A stretch of 64,000 nucleotides of DNA, from NCBI RefSeq assembly GCF_002443255.2, contig NW_019211454.1, forward strand, positions 34,144,061-34,208,060. The letters run 5' to 3'. Both the position numbers and the translations under genes were made by a program. The notes under the pieces are model-generated. The model was given only the letters and a program-made list of their open reading frames with translations. It was not told the DNA's origin and ran no database searches. The first letter of the stretch is position 1. Every line of letters begins with the position of its first letter. Positions 35,600-48,372 of this stretch are shown piece by piece. This DNA comes from Varroa destructor (Eukaryota; Arthropoda; Arachnida; Mesostigmata; Varroidae).

Positions 35600-36427
35600 T
35601 TAGCCCATGCGGGGTCCTGCCGCATACTCTTGCACCAATCTTTCGGTAGCCTGTCCGAACATCCACCCGTTAGCTTTATCTGTCTCTGCTAAAACCTTTC
35701 GCAGTGATTTTTTATCCCTGACATTTAGCGTATGAAAACCAACGAGTGCATAATCTTCGACCACCGCGGCAATAGCTTTGTTGAGACCCCGATGACGTTC
35801 CAAAAATCGATCTTCACCCATGATCTCACAAAGCTTTTCCAGGTCCATTACTCCCGTATAGTAGTCAGTATCAAATGCCAACAAAGCCGGGTCAATAAGA
35901 TCAAATTTTGACAGAACATTAACATGCGGCATTTCTACATTGATCATCGAACTCAGTGACGTTAACAATATGGCTATATATTTCGCTGGATCCGCGCAAT
36001 ATACCCCGTCAACAAGATGAACGGCTGTGAGGCGAAAATCTTCACGCTGTAACGTATGGAGTATGTTTCGAACACCAGTATAATGCGTATACAGCTCTAC
36101 CTGTCCGGGACAATCAATTAGCAGATATGTATCAGAGGATAAGTCTTTGAGCTTGGTTTGAAGCCAGTCAAAATTTGTTTCAAGGTATTCGATACAGTAG
36201 ATTAGCGCTCCGTTTGGGCCGAGTTTAAATGTTTCCATAACATCTGTGACCCGGATCAGTTCGGAAATGTCGACAGAAGCCTTATACGGTAACTCGTCAT
36301 TAGCTGGGTCAAGGTTGACAGCTGCAAATTTACGACCTTGTTCTTCAAGGTACTCGGCCATGGCAGCTGTATATGTAGTCTTGCCGGAACCCGGTGGTCC
36401 AATAATGCATTGACCAAACCATACCAT
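35600..36427 (-). CDS. GPN2: GPN-loop GTPase 2
   Basis: Small GTPase that acts with its GPN paralogues in assembling and importing RNA polymerase II and III. It is a single uninterrupted exon of 275 codons. P-loop GPPGSGKT at residues 10-17; NLDPAN at 38-43; the family signature LGPNG with the Gly-Pro-Asn loop at 70-72; switch motif DCPGQ at 105-109; LSKFDLID as the base-recognition motif. The start is the ATG at 36427; an acceptor-like TTCTACAGCAG lies just upstream, so a 5'UTR intron is possible. Human GPN2 is about 310 residues; this protein ends shortly after the GTPase core (GPRMG), so the poorly conserved C-terminal tail is short. The assignment to GPN2 rather than GPN3 rests on overall similarity to the remembered human sequence. 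Confidence 0.95.
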   Translation of the reverse strand: MVWFGQCIIGPPGSGKTTYTAAMAEYLEEQGRKFAAVNLDPANDELPYKASVDISELIRVTDVMETFKLGPNGALIYCIEYLETNFDWLQTKLKDLSSDTYLLIDCPGQVELYTHYTGVRNILHTLQREDFRLTAVHLVDGVYCADPAKYIAILLTSLSSMINVEMPHVNVLSKFDLIDPALLAFDTDYYTGVMDLEKLCEIMGEDRFLERHRGLNKAIAAVVEDYALVGFHTLNVRDKKSLRKVLAETDKANGWMFGQATERLVQEYAAGPRMG

Positions 36428-39400
36428 CTTCACTCTGCTGTAGAATTTCTCTCAGATAGTGAATTAGCCAATAGCACTTAATACTCACTCGGTCAGATTC
36501 GAACAGAGTTGTGAGAGAATTGCAGTACACATCTGACCTGTCAAGACGACTGGTCAGTCAATCGATAGACAAATATGTAGCAGCAACTAATTCACACATC
36601 AACCAAGTATACAACATGCGCGGGTCACCTATCGAATTCTACGAAACCAAGAGCCACCCTTAAGTAAAACAACAAGTACACAGACGATATTTTGATAGGG
36701 ATTTCACTGGCTTGGAACAAGATTATTGTATATAACGTTTGCTTGATGCAAAACGAGAGACTTCACAGCCAAATTCGGGACTCACTTCCATGAAATAAAT
36801 TTACTCGGCCGGTTCGTATGTCAGTATTGCAACTTTTGCCGTTGTTTGCAAACATTTGCTCTCTTGTGGATGCCATACAGTAATGGCTTAATTACGTGTG
36901 AAATTTAAAATCCGCCTATTTTAGGTCATCTGTGTTTAGCGTATATAATATACTACTGCTTTTTAGATATATGATTAAAATGTACTTTGGTGTTAATATC
37001 GCAGACTCACAGTTTTGGATCTTTGTAATTTTGTTGAATTTTATCACGCTAATAGACCATCCTTGAGTAGGGCGAGCAGACGAAAACGTCTGGCAAAGAA
37101 GCGCGCGAAAAGTTAAAAATTCGGCTGCTCAACGAGTCGAGCGACACCCGCAAGAGCAATGACACACCCGGAACTCCATGCAACCGTATGGTAGAAACTA
37201 TTAGGCAAAAATAAGTGGGCAAATTATTTAGAAAAAACTATAAAACGACTCAATACAGATCAAGCGGTCAAGGCTTGGTATATAGAACGTACGACTGCCT
37301 CTATCATTAAATGTATAACATTGAGTTTATTAATAGTTTAATCATCTTTTGCATTTCATCTATATATTCTTTCAAATCAGTTCGGATCAAGTTGTAGTTG
37401 AATTCTATTGGCAGTGTTCAAATCTAGCGGGTGTATTGTTGGCAGCGTTTCAAAGTCGAACGAATTGAAGGACAGCTTCTATGTCATCCAGATTATTAAA
37501 ACGCTATTATTATTCTACAGCTTTAAAAAAAAATGCACTCCAATTGAATGCAATACAGGTACCATAGTTAACAGCTGTTGAGATACATTGCGAGTAAAAA
37601 AAACGACAGGATGAGGCCTGTTTAACTTAGACTTCACGAACTCCTGATACAGTAATAACTTGAAAACAGGCTCGATAATCTGAAACTTAAGTTTCCTGTA
37701 AAGGGCACAGCACAGACACGGGAACACTTACGACGAAAAACTGAAGCGTATAATTGATTCTACTGCATTTCGTTACTCCAAAGGTATTCGCATTATTTCC
37801 GTCTGTTGTTTTGTTACAGCAAGAACAAACACTTTGGAATTCTTGTAATAATGCTCATAAAAAATCTGAAAATTGTATAATTGGTTTTTGTTCCCCGTCA
37901 ATTCCAGTAATAATAATGAAATATTGGAAAGGGACGGTTTTTCCTACCATTCGCAATGCAGAGCGCATATGTACTGAATGAGACGTAACCAGCTCCATTC
38001 GTTCCTCTCTCCTTCGACGAATATAAAAACCTACCTTGCAAGCATAAAGATTAGCCTGCAGGGAATTCTTGGTCTCGAATTCTGCTGATTTTACTGATAA
38101 ATCAATGATCTTCGCTCGGAAGTAGACCGCTAGTAGTTCGGCGGAGTTCCATATAGTAAAGAAACTCGTCCTTGTAGACCAAACTACTCAAATTATTCAC
38201 TGAATAAGTGAGTAATGCAACTTATATAATGCGATTTAATCATCGCTGGGTAGAAATGCTATAACGTTAAACTACTTACTATAATCCAATGGGGATTGCC
38301 TGAGATGACCAAGAAATACAAAAATAAAAAGACGGCCAAGTTGATTTGCATTAAAGATAACACCACATTTTCAAACATACAAGAATATTTCATTTTTCTT
38401 TCTTTGTATTCACTTAAATCCCTTTGAAGTTAATTATATGTACAGTGCACTTTGCATTCACCGTGGGGGCGGGCAGTTGCCCCTTTAAACTCCGCGCCAG
38501 GCCTCGTCGTTCCAACTAAACAGCGGCGACTGTTTAGCGAGAATCTACGGCGATGTGTGAAGTCTTTTCATTATGCATATACATACACACTTACGTACAA
38601 ATGTACAATTTTCCATAGACGGAAGTCTTGCGGTGTACCCCCATATATATACGCGTTTTAATACCTCGATATCGCCGATAACGACGACAGCGGCATAAGA
38701 ATTTATTAAAGAGAGACCCTAAAGACGCAAAGAAATTAAGGAAACATCAAACAGATACAGCATGAGGAAGAAAGATGAACGTCGTGACCAGTCACGTATG
38801 ATCTATTTAAATGCGTTCGTGGAATTTTGCTTAACTTCGTTTAGCTGGTCGTTGGTTATACTTGGAACACGCCTCTGTTAGCCAGACAGTAAAACACCTT
38901 CTGTTTTGAAGTCACGCTGGGACTGGACTTCAAAATAAAAAATAAGAATATATCTCCATCGAAAGTCATCACCTCTTCTACGTGTATAGGGTGAATGTGA
39001 AAAAGGATTATAAAATAAGCTGCATTTTGGTGAAATTGGGTAATCAATTAACGAATTATTAATGGAACGCTAAACCTTATTGCGTTAACTGTTTTGTTGC
39101 AATCTCTGGCACGTGTGATACCGACTAAGTTAAGTACAGACAAGCTAAACTGTTTACGGTCGAATAAGAAATATTTGCCGTTCTGATGAAACCGACTTGA
39201 CTATGTGCGTTTTATCGCTTATAATGCGTGAACAAATATATCTATTAGGAATAAGTTTGTAAACTCATGACAAGAGGGATTGGAAAAACAAAAAAAAATA
39301 AAAACTAAGCGACAATAGCTGACCGGACAGCTAGTAGGAAGAAGCCTACAAAACCACAAAAATAGAACATCCGAGAAGTTCATATCAGATCCGTAATCGT

Positions 39401-39471
39401 TTCTTCCCACCCATTTCGATTAAATTGCTTTCATTCACGATGCTTCCTCGACCGATATTCTACAGGACCAT
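36428..39471. other. Intergenic between GPN2 and SRP14
   Basis: About 3 kb. It contains the GPN2 5' flank, a GC-richer patch at 37080-37190 with no supported exon, and another at 38455-38540 (GGGGGCGGGC near 38464). Short ORFs on both strands (37515-37727, 37754-37981, 38452-38661, 39219-39410) have no recognisable motif. No gene is called. Confidence 0.5.
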
Positions 39472-41517
39472 TTAGTTGGCTGCAGCTGCTTTCTTCTTAT
39501 TGTCCTTTTTTCTTAACCCGTCGATATTTCCTGCAATCAAAAAAAAAACGGCGAATAAACATTGTTTCTTAAAAACTACATCCGAGTTGAAATGACCACT
39601 GTTTCATTAATTTTGCGCAGGCAGAAAAGCAACGCCAAGGACTTAAATCGAAAATTTGCAGCAATAATTTGTCAAGAGTTAACTATTTAGTCAAAAGATA
39701 ACTATTAGTATCATACTGATTGGTTGAGTAGTTATTATAGTTAACTGAGGCAGCTGTTGGAGGACTAACCTCTGAGCAATGTGGAATACGAAGCCTGAAA
39801 TTTGATTGCCTCTTGTGGACTGACAACTGTCGAAATTTTCCTGCTGCCCAAGGCCGCTCTGAGAAGACACCTGTATTCTTTTGGCGGTGTTGGCAGGGAT
39901 CGCAGTTTTTCCAGCTTCTTTTTTACCTTTTTGGCTGCAAGACATACATTCTATTGTTACTCTTATTATTATAAGTGAGTGACTGTGGTCGCTTTTGAAG
40001 AGAATATACACCTAAACTGTGCACGTTGGGAGGTAGTAATTCAAAAAACATAACCCATATATTACACATATCCACTAGAAAATATATATATGGGATAAAG
40101 CTCGAGTGTGAATTTGAAAGACAAAGTCATAAAGTACGATTGCATTGGGAATTTTGTAATGCTGAATGATAAGACCCGTCGAATATAAAAAAAAATTTTT
40201 TTTTTTCAATTTACAAACAAAACGAAATCAAATTATTACAGAAAAAATTCTATATTATTGTTTGATGAGATTTTCTCAACAGTAACGATCTTGCACTTTC
40301 AGAGATAGATATGTTAACAAATCAGGAACGTCTAATCGTGATCACGGCCATTATTTTAGACAAATAATTTGAATGCAGAATGTTAAAAGTGGTATCCAGA
40401 TATAAATCTATGTTATACATTTGAGATACAGTCTAAACGTTACATTGAATACCACGTTTACATAGAGTTAACATGATCTTATCGATAACAAAAACACTAG
40501 GCAGTTGTCCTATTTTTAATTTAATAGATAAGAAAATTTTAGCCTTCCTATGTCGAGCGTCATGAATATTAGAAACCAATATGACGTTCCTAATCTATAA
40601 TCTGCTGAGAACAACAATCGATCTGCTTTCATGTTACCTAGCTAAATGGTGAAATAAAAGTAATAATTAGAGCTAGAGTGGTCGGAAGTGCCCTTTGAGC
40701 TTCTCTTGCTGTTCAGGGATGCAGACACCAGTGGAAGAGACTAGGAAGAATTACGACTTCACTAAAAGGCCCGTATGCATGTAACGTTCGTCTAAAAACA
40801 GGCAACAATTCATTCATTCTTAACCTACTTGTTATTTAGCTCCAGGATGAGCGGTTCATCGTGTATCACAAGTTTGTGCGACAAAAGTGTTCTAGGTGCA
40901 CCACGCAAAAATATGACACGTTGAATCTGCTTAAAGCCCTGACAATATGCATCTATGATCGACCAATTTTTACCGCGGAACACATAATATACCGCAAGAG
41001 TAACTCGCACATATCACTACACAATACAAAAACCTGCCGACGGAATATAACCAATCTGGTCAAATACTGCTAGTTCAAACATAGCTTTTTGTTTACATTT
41101 CACAAGGAGAAAAATATACTTATTCACAACTCTAGTGGCTGTTAGAACTCGGTTTTAAAAGCCGACGGATTGTTCCGTAGTTCGCGGACATTGTCATCGA
41201 CGTCCATCTGTTGCTGTAGCGAAGAGAATCGCGAGTTATCGTACAGCAGTGTGACATACAGCGTACAGTCATTCAAAACGGATGAGGGCAATGGCCTTTG
41301 CTATAATATTTTAGTATCTGACAACACAGAGCTCCAAAAAAAGATTATGCATTTTGATTTGTTTCTTACTTTTTGGCGGCTTCTTATCAATATTACGCGG
41401 CGTAGGTTTGTCGTGGCCATCCCACCGTTTCATCGTGATAACTAGCGAGCCAGCCTCTCTTGATTTTTGGAACATCCGGGTTAATTCCGTCAAAAATGAC
41501 TCCGTTTCGAGCAGCAT
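39472..41517 (-). CDS. SRP14: Signal recognition particle 14 kDa protein
   Basis: Forms a heterodimer with SRP9, binds the Alu domain of SRP RNA and pauses translation during targeting to the ER. Exons: 41517..41370 (ATG to phase 1), 39934..39770 and 39530..39472, all with GT-AG introns. Total 123 residues, within the family range. The N-terminus ESFLTELTRMFQK matches the first helix, followed by strand 1 (SLVITMKRWDG) and a basic loop rich in Lys and Pro. Exon 2 carries CLLRAALGSRKISTVVSPQE and KFQASYSTLLR. Exon 3 gives NIDGLRKKDNKKK and a short Ala tail, as in other animals. Intron 1 (41369-39935) is 1.4 kb. The start agrees with the family N-terminus. Confidence 0.95.
39935..41369. other. 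SRP14 intron 1
   Basis: AT-rich. A minus-strand open stretch at 40828-40965 preceded by ATTGTCAG looks exon-like, but it does not join SRP14 in a usable phase and has no recognised similarity. No nested gene is called. Confidence 0.45.
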
Positions 41518-44500
41518 TTTGCCCGACGGCTCGATCAGGTCTGATGTTAACAATGCCTATGGCTGCTAGCACGTTGACTGGTGGCTCTTTCGTTCTACAC
41601 GATGTACGACGACACCTTCTCAACAAATGCTCCCGTCACGGGCGGGCGGGCGGGCATGCAGGCACGCAGGCAGGCAGATAGAATGATGAGAGCACACGGC
41701 TAACAGAAAAAGAACACATAGAAGTCCATACAGGCCAGTCGTAAACCACCACCCACACTTATCATACGTTCTAGCAGACGACAAGAGCATGTCTAGTAAT
41801 TACAAGAGAGCGCCAGACACACTCTGATTGGCGGATAGAATGATTTAATGACACGGACGACGAAAGAAATAAGTGGCGCGTCAGCTACAACACGAAGTGG
41901 AACATTGTCGGACCGACAGATTGCGCGGATGCTGTATTGAAGTTACGATCGACAAACCATTGGGACTTGAGTTGTCGGTGCTGTTGTCTTAATCCATGCA
42001 GCTAAATTTCATAATGACAACCTAACCATTCGTAGAAAAAGAAAATATGCGTAACCTTCGTAATTGTTATTATCTTTATAGTTGTATTTTCTCAGCTATT
42101 CTCCTAGGTTTAGCTAATACCATAACTTATGTATTTTTTTTTACATTTACCAACTGCATCCCGAAGTTTGTATGTGCGTCTAGACCTTATATAGCCAAAA
42201 TCTACTAAGTACTAAATTCTTTAAAAAAAAATTCGTTCTTGTCAAATTATTGTATAAGCGGCATACAGGGTGTGTGCACTTGTGTCCAGTTGTAAGTGTG
42301 CAAATTTGTCATTTTTGAATGCTGATTTTTATGTTGAAGATGGAGGTGGCTATACTTCTAGGATTGTCACTAAACTCTACGCATAGAGGCACCTATAAAC
42401 TGGTTTGTGCAGTAGAATTAAACGCACCTAGTGAAATAAGAACGAATTTTATTATACGATATTTTTAAGGGCGGACGCCTCACACGGAGAAAATATCATG
42501 CGCTTTCTGTTATAACCTTAAATGCCTCAATATTCGGTTAGCATCAGTATTGCACCCCGTAAAACAGGTACAAAATGTGGCACGTTAGCTTGGGTTTTGT
42601 TTGTAGGATTGTAAACAACGCTTTTTCTAATAAAGAAAAACTTATGTTTTAAGTTACACAAATTATTCGTGTCTAGGTTTGTTAATAAGTCTGGGGCTCT
42701 AGTTTTCTAGAAGGGTTCTCGAAGGAGCAACCTACTCCTGTGCATAGTATAATTTAAAATGTAATGTAAACCATTGTCTCTCGAGAGATTAAGTAGGTAG
42801 ACTGTTAAGGGGCCCTAATTAAAAAAGACTAAGATGTGCAAATAAAAATAACAAAAAACTCATTCTATAGTATTGTGCATGGCTATTATGAATAAACTTG
42901 TATATGGACCAGAACGATGTTTTCGAAAAAGTGGTACAATCTGTCTTATCGACTATGATTTCCACGTATGTCTATGCATGCAGAAATTGAATTTATTTTC
43001 TTTATTACTGGCGGTAAAGAAGTGATTCGCAGCAATTATCGTAGTTAGAAGCGCATTTAACACCTCGGATGGCTCATCAATCGTACGAAGTAGAGCAAGC
43101 TGCCGCTACCGTTATTAGTTAACATCCGGAACCACTCCAGTTTAACTTTAGCACGACATAATCGTATGAGTTTGCGTAGCGATAACGACGGTTACTTAAA
43201 TTAATGTTTTCCTAAGTGAAGTTACGTAGAGGGTAGTTTTTCTGCTTCACTTATGAGTACTTTTATACTAATAGTATACAAGACGGACACGCGGGATTCG
43301 CCTAGTATCTGTTTGTCCACTGATTTAACGAACCTGATTACTAATTTTAGCGTAAATAAAAGCCCACATTGACAATTATCCGGTTGCAATTACCCTGCCC
43401 TATATAATCCGTTAATAATCACGATGATGTAAATGTTAGTTATTTGATCAGCCTACCCTAAAGAGAACGAATTAGATTCGCGTTCTAGCTAATTTTACAT
43501 AAATGATCGTTCAATTGCGGACCTATGCCATCCGAATGCAATTCTCCTGAAATTCTGCCCACCGTTATAGCTGTTCTGTTGCAAAAACTCTATTTCTCTA
43601 CATAAGTAAATCTATTAGACCCACTTACCTTACAGTTCTTCTGCGCAACATACCTCGTACTCCAAGTGGAATGATCCAACAGTTTTTGTGGCTAGTGACA
43701 ATTATTATCGGTTTCTTCTAATAACTTGTTCGTGTTACACTGAGCTTAGCAAGTTGTAGCTCGATTACAGACCCACCTCCCTTCAGAGGTGATTGGTTAC
43801 AGTTCTCTGAAGCTTTGTCGCATGAATTGTATCATAATCATTCGATTATAACTGTCACTCTTTTTTAATTTAGTCAATTTCTCATTTTGTGTTTGTAACT
43901 CCATCACCCTGCTGCAGTTATTTCATCTCTCAGTAGTTGCTTCATTATGTTACAGTTAAAGCGTGAACGCAATGAATGCATCATGCTCTTTGAAAAAAAA
44001 ACTTAGCATGACCCTCAAATTGCGAATGTAAACCCAAACAGATTTTGTACGCTGCTGTAAAATTTCTATTGTCTCTACTTCGCCGGGAAGTCTTTGAAAA
44101 TTCAAGAGAGTGGTGTGCACACTGATAGTATACGCTTTTTTATTAATATGGAAATCCGCATGGAGGTTCACTCGTTTCCGGTTGTGGTGTCGGCGTTTAT
44201 CGAACATGCGTTGACATTGTGTTCGACATACTGAAGAGAACCTTTTGAGGTGACAGGTGGGCTCCTTTGGTTTAGCTGTCGAATTATGTCTCTCCGACGC
44301 ACCTCTATATGTACCTTCAGAATTGAAGCCTTCCTTTTGTTGTCTAGGATGCATGCTCTATTGGATCGATGTATTACGCTCAAACAATTATTAGTACAAT
44401 TCTCCTGCAAACGTAGCTGTGGACGTTTTGGAAGTTCGGGTCGCGCAGTATAGTGCTTCCATTGCCATATGTTGCATTTCTGTAACCTTGGCGATCTGTT

Positions 44501-47500
44501 TTTGGAGAAAAATGATTTCATCTTTGACCTTTTTAAAGATCGAATTGACCCGTATGACCCGCTCACAATGTAAGAAGCACTTGACAATATAAACCGTATG
44601 CCGAGAAAGTTTCCTAACTTAAATAAATTACCATTACATTTTTTAATTAAAAAATAAATTATTTTCTAAAAGTATTCCTCCACATAATCAAGAATAAAAT
44701 TCAGTGTAGGTCACGCTTATTTTTTGACATTATGAAGCATTTCGGTAAAAATCATTATTCTTACCTCTAAAACGTAGAAAGTGAAACATAGAAAATTTAA
44801 TAGACTGTTCATTTTGTAAAGCTTGAAAAAACAAGCCAGTATCTAAAATAAATATTTCACAAATTTCCAACGGTTCTCAAACAAATTATTAAAAATGGTT
44901 GACTTGTCCGAAATGATCTTGTGCTCTCTAATAGAAGAAAGCTACTTGTGCCAATTGAACTATGCTAACTAACGGTAAAGTGACTCATAATTAATAATAG
45001 AACCGCATATCACCTAAACTAGCATTACACCCCCGCTTTAAGTAGAAGTAAATTACTGCTGAAAAAAGGTCTCCATCTACTTAAAGAGTATGTGATGGTC
45101 GTCAATTTCTAATTTTTTGAACAAAAATTACAATTTAACGACTGAAGCGTAACAAAATTTCTCTCTAATTCAATGTTTAGTTTATTCTGTAAGGCTGGAA
45201 AAAAACAACCCTCCTCTAATATAAACTTCTCTTAAATTTTCAGCGACTGTTAAGTTAATCAGAAGAAAGAGTGAACAATCTCAAGTGAGCTTTATGGAAA
45301 ACATGCACTAAAGAAGAAAGAAAATCATCCAGGGAAAATACTCATCCTAGATATAGAAAAATATATACGGTTTTGCAAATTTAGTTCAAATCTACATATT
45401 TAGCATTATACTCACTATCGAAAATAGAATCTTAGTCATTTTAGTTTATCTTGGGTTAACAATGATTCTTCGAATTAAAGGGCCATTTTGTTTGCAAACA
45501 TATACAAACACGTTAAAGCGGAAGCTATTGTCATGATGATTATCGGTCTTCACTAAAACGTCACGAAAGTGTGTTCTTTGCTTCAACAGACACTGAACCT
45601 ATCTTTCTTTTTAATTTTTTACAAATCGATGGCGACGATATTTTTTTCTTGGTCCTTTAGTAAACCTTACTTTTTCAACAATTGCTTCGGTTTTTTCGCT
45701 GCAGAGGAATATAAACTCGCCAAAGTTAATTATTTAGACGAACGCTATTCACTTCACGAGTGATACTTGCATGCGTATTGCATGATAGCAGTACTAAGAC
45801 CTTTCTATCAACCTATACGTGCACCTACGCTGCTCTCAATAAACCTGTATTGTGCTCTTTGATAGCAGTTCGGCGTGATACATACCTATAGAAGAATGAT
45901 TCAGCAGTCTCATGTAGTTAAAAATGGCATAGTCTGAGCTGTGCTTAACCTTCACTAGTGAAAACAAATTTGGGGGTTTCGTTCGCAGGATAAAAGCTTT
46001 CGAATTTAAATGGCATAGATGCATTAGTTATGACCAAACTTAAGATTTTTTTAACTTAAGATGTGAGAGCACAACTGTGTTCATGCAACATGACCTAAAG
46101 GAATCAACAACATGTTCATGGAACAATTTATTATTGTGAATTAAAAAGTCATATAATCTTTTTGAAGCTACAACAGAAGATGCGTGTTATTTGAAACTGC
46201 AATTTCTGAAGTGTTTACGATACGTAGGAAAATACCTGGGGAAATGGTTTTGCGGCGTATCAAAAGAGAAGCGCACCTTTCAAGAGAATAAAACGCAAAT
46301 TAATAGTACAAGCACGTTTTATTATAATTACGCCATTGTTTGCCTTACAAATTTAAGAAGAATGCAGAAACGTAGCTGAGGGAAATATACTATTTTACAC
46401 TTACTCTCTCGTAAGTAGTAAGTTTTACGATTTGAAACAACCGTATAAGTTATATTGAATAAAGAAAGACGGAGATACTGAACAACACTGGCATAATTAT
46501 ATTATTCGTTGAAATTCATGTTCATCTTATCTTTGCTGATTTTTGCGTAATATTGCGCTGCGTCCAATGCAGTTCCATGTGTTTCAATAGAAGCCTCTTT
46601 TTTCAGATTATTACACAGAACATCGTTACCATAACAATTTTTCCGCGCTAGCAGACGAGGTTGACTCAATCAAACAAGTCATACCGGACACATTCAGTTA
46701 CGCGTTGTTGTTCTCGTATGTAATGTTGACTTCTTAGTGTTTTATTCGCTGAACGGTTTCTGTAGGTCAAAATTTCGTATATCGTTCGCAAAGCAGCTCT
46801 TGTTGCTAGGCTCTTTTAGCAGTAACCAAGTCTAGTAACTCTGCATATGCAAATCACGGCTTGAAACAAAGCGCAACAAATCTTCAGAAACAGTTAACGC
46901 CTAGCATTATTACTGGCAAGTTTGTGACTGCTGTTTTTTCAAATAACAAAACTAGTTTATCGATCAGACTTAGAAATAACGCTGTTACTATTGTTACAAA
47001 TATACTTCAGTTTGAATAATTAACCAGTAGCAATTTCAGTATGGCATTTCCAAGTGGTATAATTGATTCAAACAATTACTTAATTGGCGTTTCGAACGTT
47101 GCTGGATAAGAGTTAGCGAATGTGGCTTTCTTGAGACTTTAAAGCGTAAAAGAGTTTCTGAATTGCCCATCTTGTTTTTACTATGATAATAACTTATTTG
47201 TGTCCGTCTGTTAGTTATATGCTTGAACGCAGCGACCTAGACTAAATAGATCTAAGGCATTGTCGTAAAATTAAAAGTACATTGTAATATAAGAAAACTG
47301 TCAAGGTAAGCATCTTGAGACCTGCGTTTTCATTCATGAAGGTTTATAATATTGTTTATAAGTATAAATATCTTAGATCTTTTTAATGGAAAACGATTTG
47401 ATATAACAAAATAACTTTACGTTTGAGTGATACATACGTAAGTTGTCGGGAAAGACCTTTATCTCTAATCATTGTTTCTTTTTTTGGATTTGCGAAATAT

Positions 47501-48372
47501 CACCTTACTATTTTTCTCAAAGCTGCTGCTGAATATAATGTGGATATTGCATTAACAATGAATCTTGCTTCTTAGGGTACAATTTGTTGGTTGAGTTATG
47601 TGTTAATCACCTATAGAAAATTACTGGGCTTCATAAGCAGCTGGTTAGTTCTCGGCTATGGTATAGTTAACCTTTCTCAGTATTCGTCGTGACTGATTGC
47701 GTTTGAGAAAAGTCAACAAATAAATGCTTGCCCTGTATTACAAATTTCTCAACTTTGTCTGCTCGTTTGGCCTTCTCATCTATAGGCTATTTATGATATT
47801 TGGTTGTATCTTAGTAATATATTTCCATTAATAAATCACTCTGAAAATTAAACGCCGTATTAAGTGATGACTTATATAGTCGTCAAACAATTCCACCCGT
47901 ATTCTTAGGAGCATATTCATAAAATGCTAAGTTTAACATAATGTCCTATGAGAAACATTGCAATTATGCAAGGAAATTTGCTTTGATTACAAATTTCAGG
48001 CGAAGGTTTTGTCGTTTGGAAGCATTCATCATTATCTAAATGAATTCCCAGAAGTCGCAACCATCACATGGCAAAGAAATGTCCACAAACGCCTCAAACC
48101 TCATGGCCATAGAAGTAAGTGCAGAGCTCATTTTTTTTAAGCGCTATATCCGCTTGTATTAGACTCAACGAAAAGTTAATCTCAGAACGATCTTCATGCA
48201 GTGAATTTGATTTAGTCTGTGTGCGTTTCGCATGTTTCGTGCATACAGCGCTGGAGTGCGAAAGCTTTTGTCTTAGGATGATCGCGACAGTTTTGTACTC
48301 TCTAGCTATTTCTATTGATATGTATGTATATTTGTTTTCCTGCTCCTTTGTTAGGTGTACCGCCCACTAACC
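41518..48372. other. Intergenic between SRP14 and PARP2
   Basis: The SRP14 promoter side (41518-41960) is GC-richer and holds a (GGGC)n/(GCAG)n-like simple repeat at about 41635-41676. The rest is AT-rich. At 43956-44620 the minus strand is open in three frames at once; one carries a short coiled-coil-like stretch (VKDEIIFLQKQIAKVTEM), but start and splice signals are weak. At 47998-48113 (+) an exon-like frame bounded by AAATTTCAG and A|GTAAGT may be a 5' exon of PARP2. No gene is called. Confidence 0.45.
47998..48113 (+). other. Possible upstream exon of PARP2
   Basis: Open frame of 38 codons plus one base between a good acceptor (ACAAATTTCAG) and a consensus donor (AGAA|GTAAGT). The translation is protein-like (GSIHHYLNEFPEVATITWQR). 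It ends in phase 1, which does not fit the preferred acceptor of the next exon (phase 0 at 48355). It would fit an alternative AG at 48392. It may be 5'UTR, an alternative exon or chance. Confidence 0.3.

Noticed and set aside
40828..40965. Possible extra SRP14 exon
   Set aside because: Its phase introduces a stop after SRP14 exon 1, while 39934..39770 matches the SRP14 core and fits in phase.
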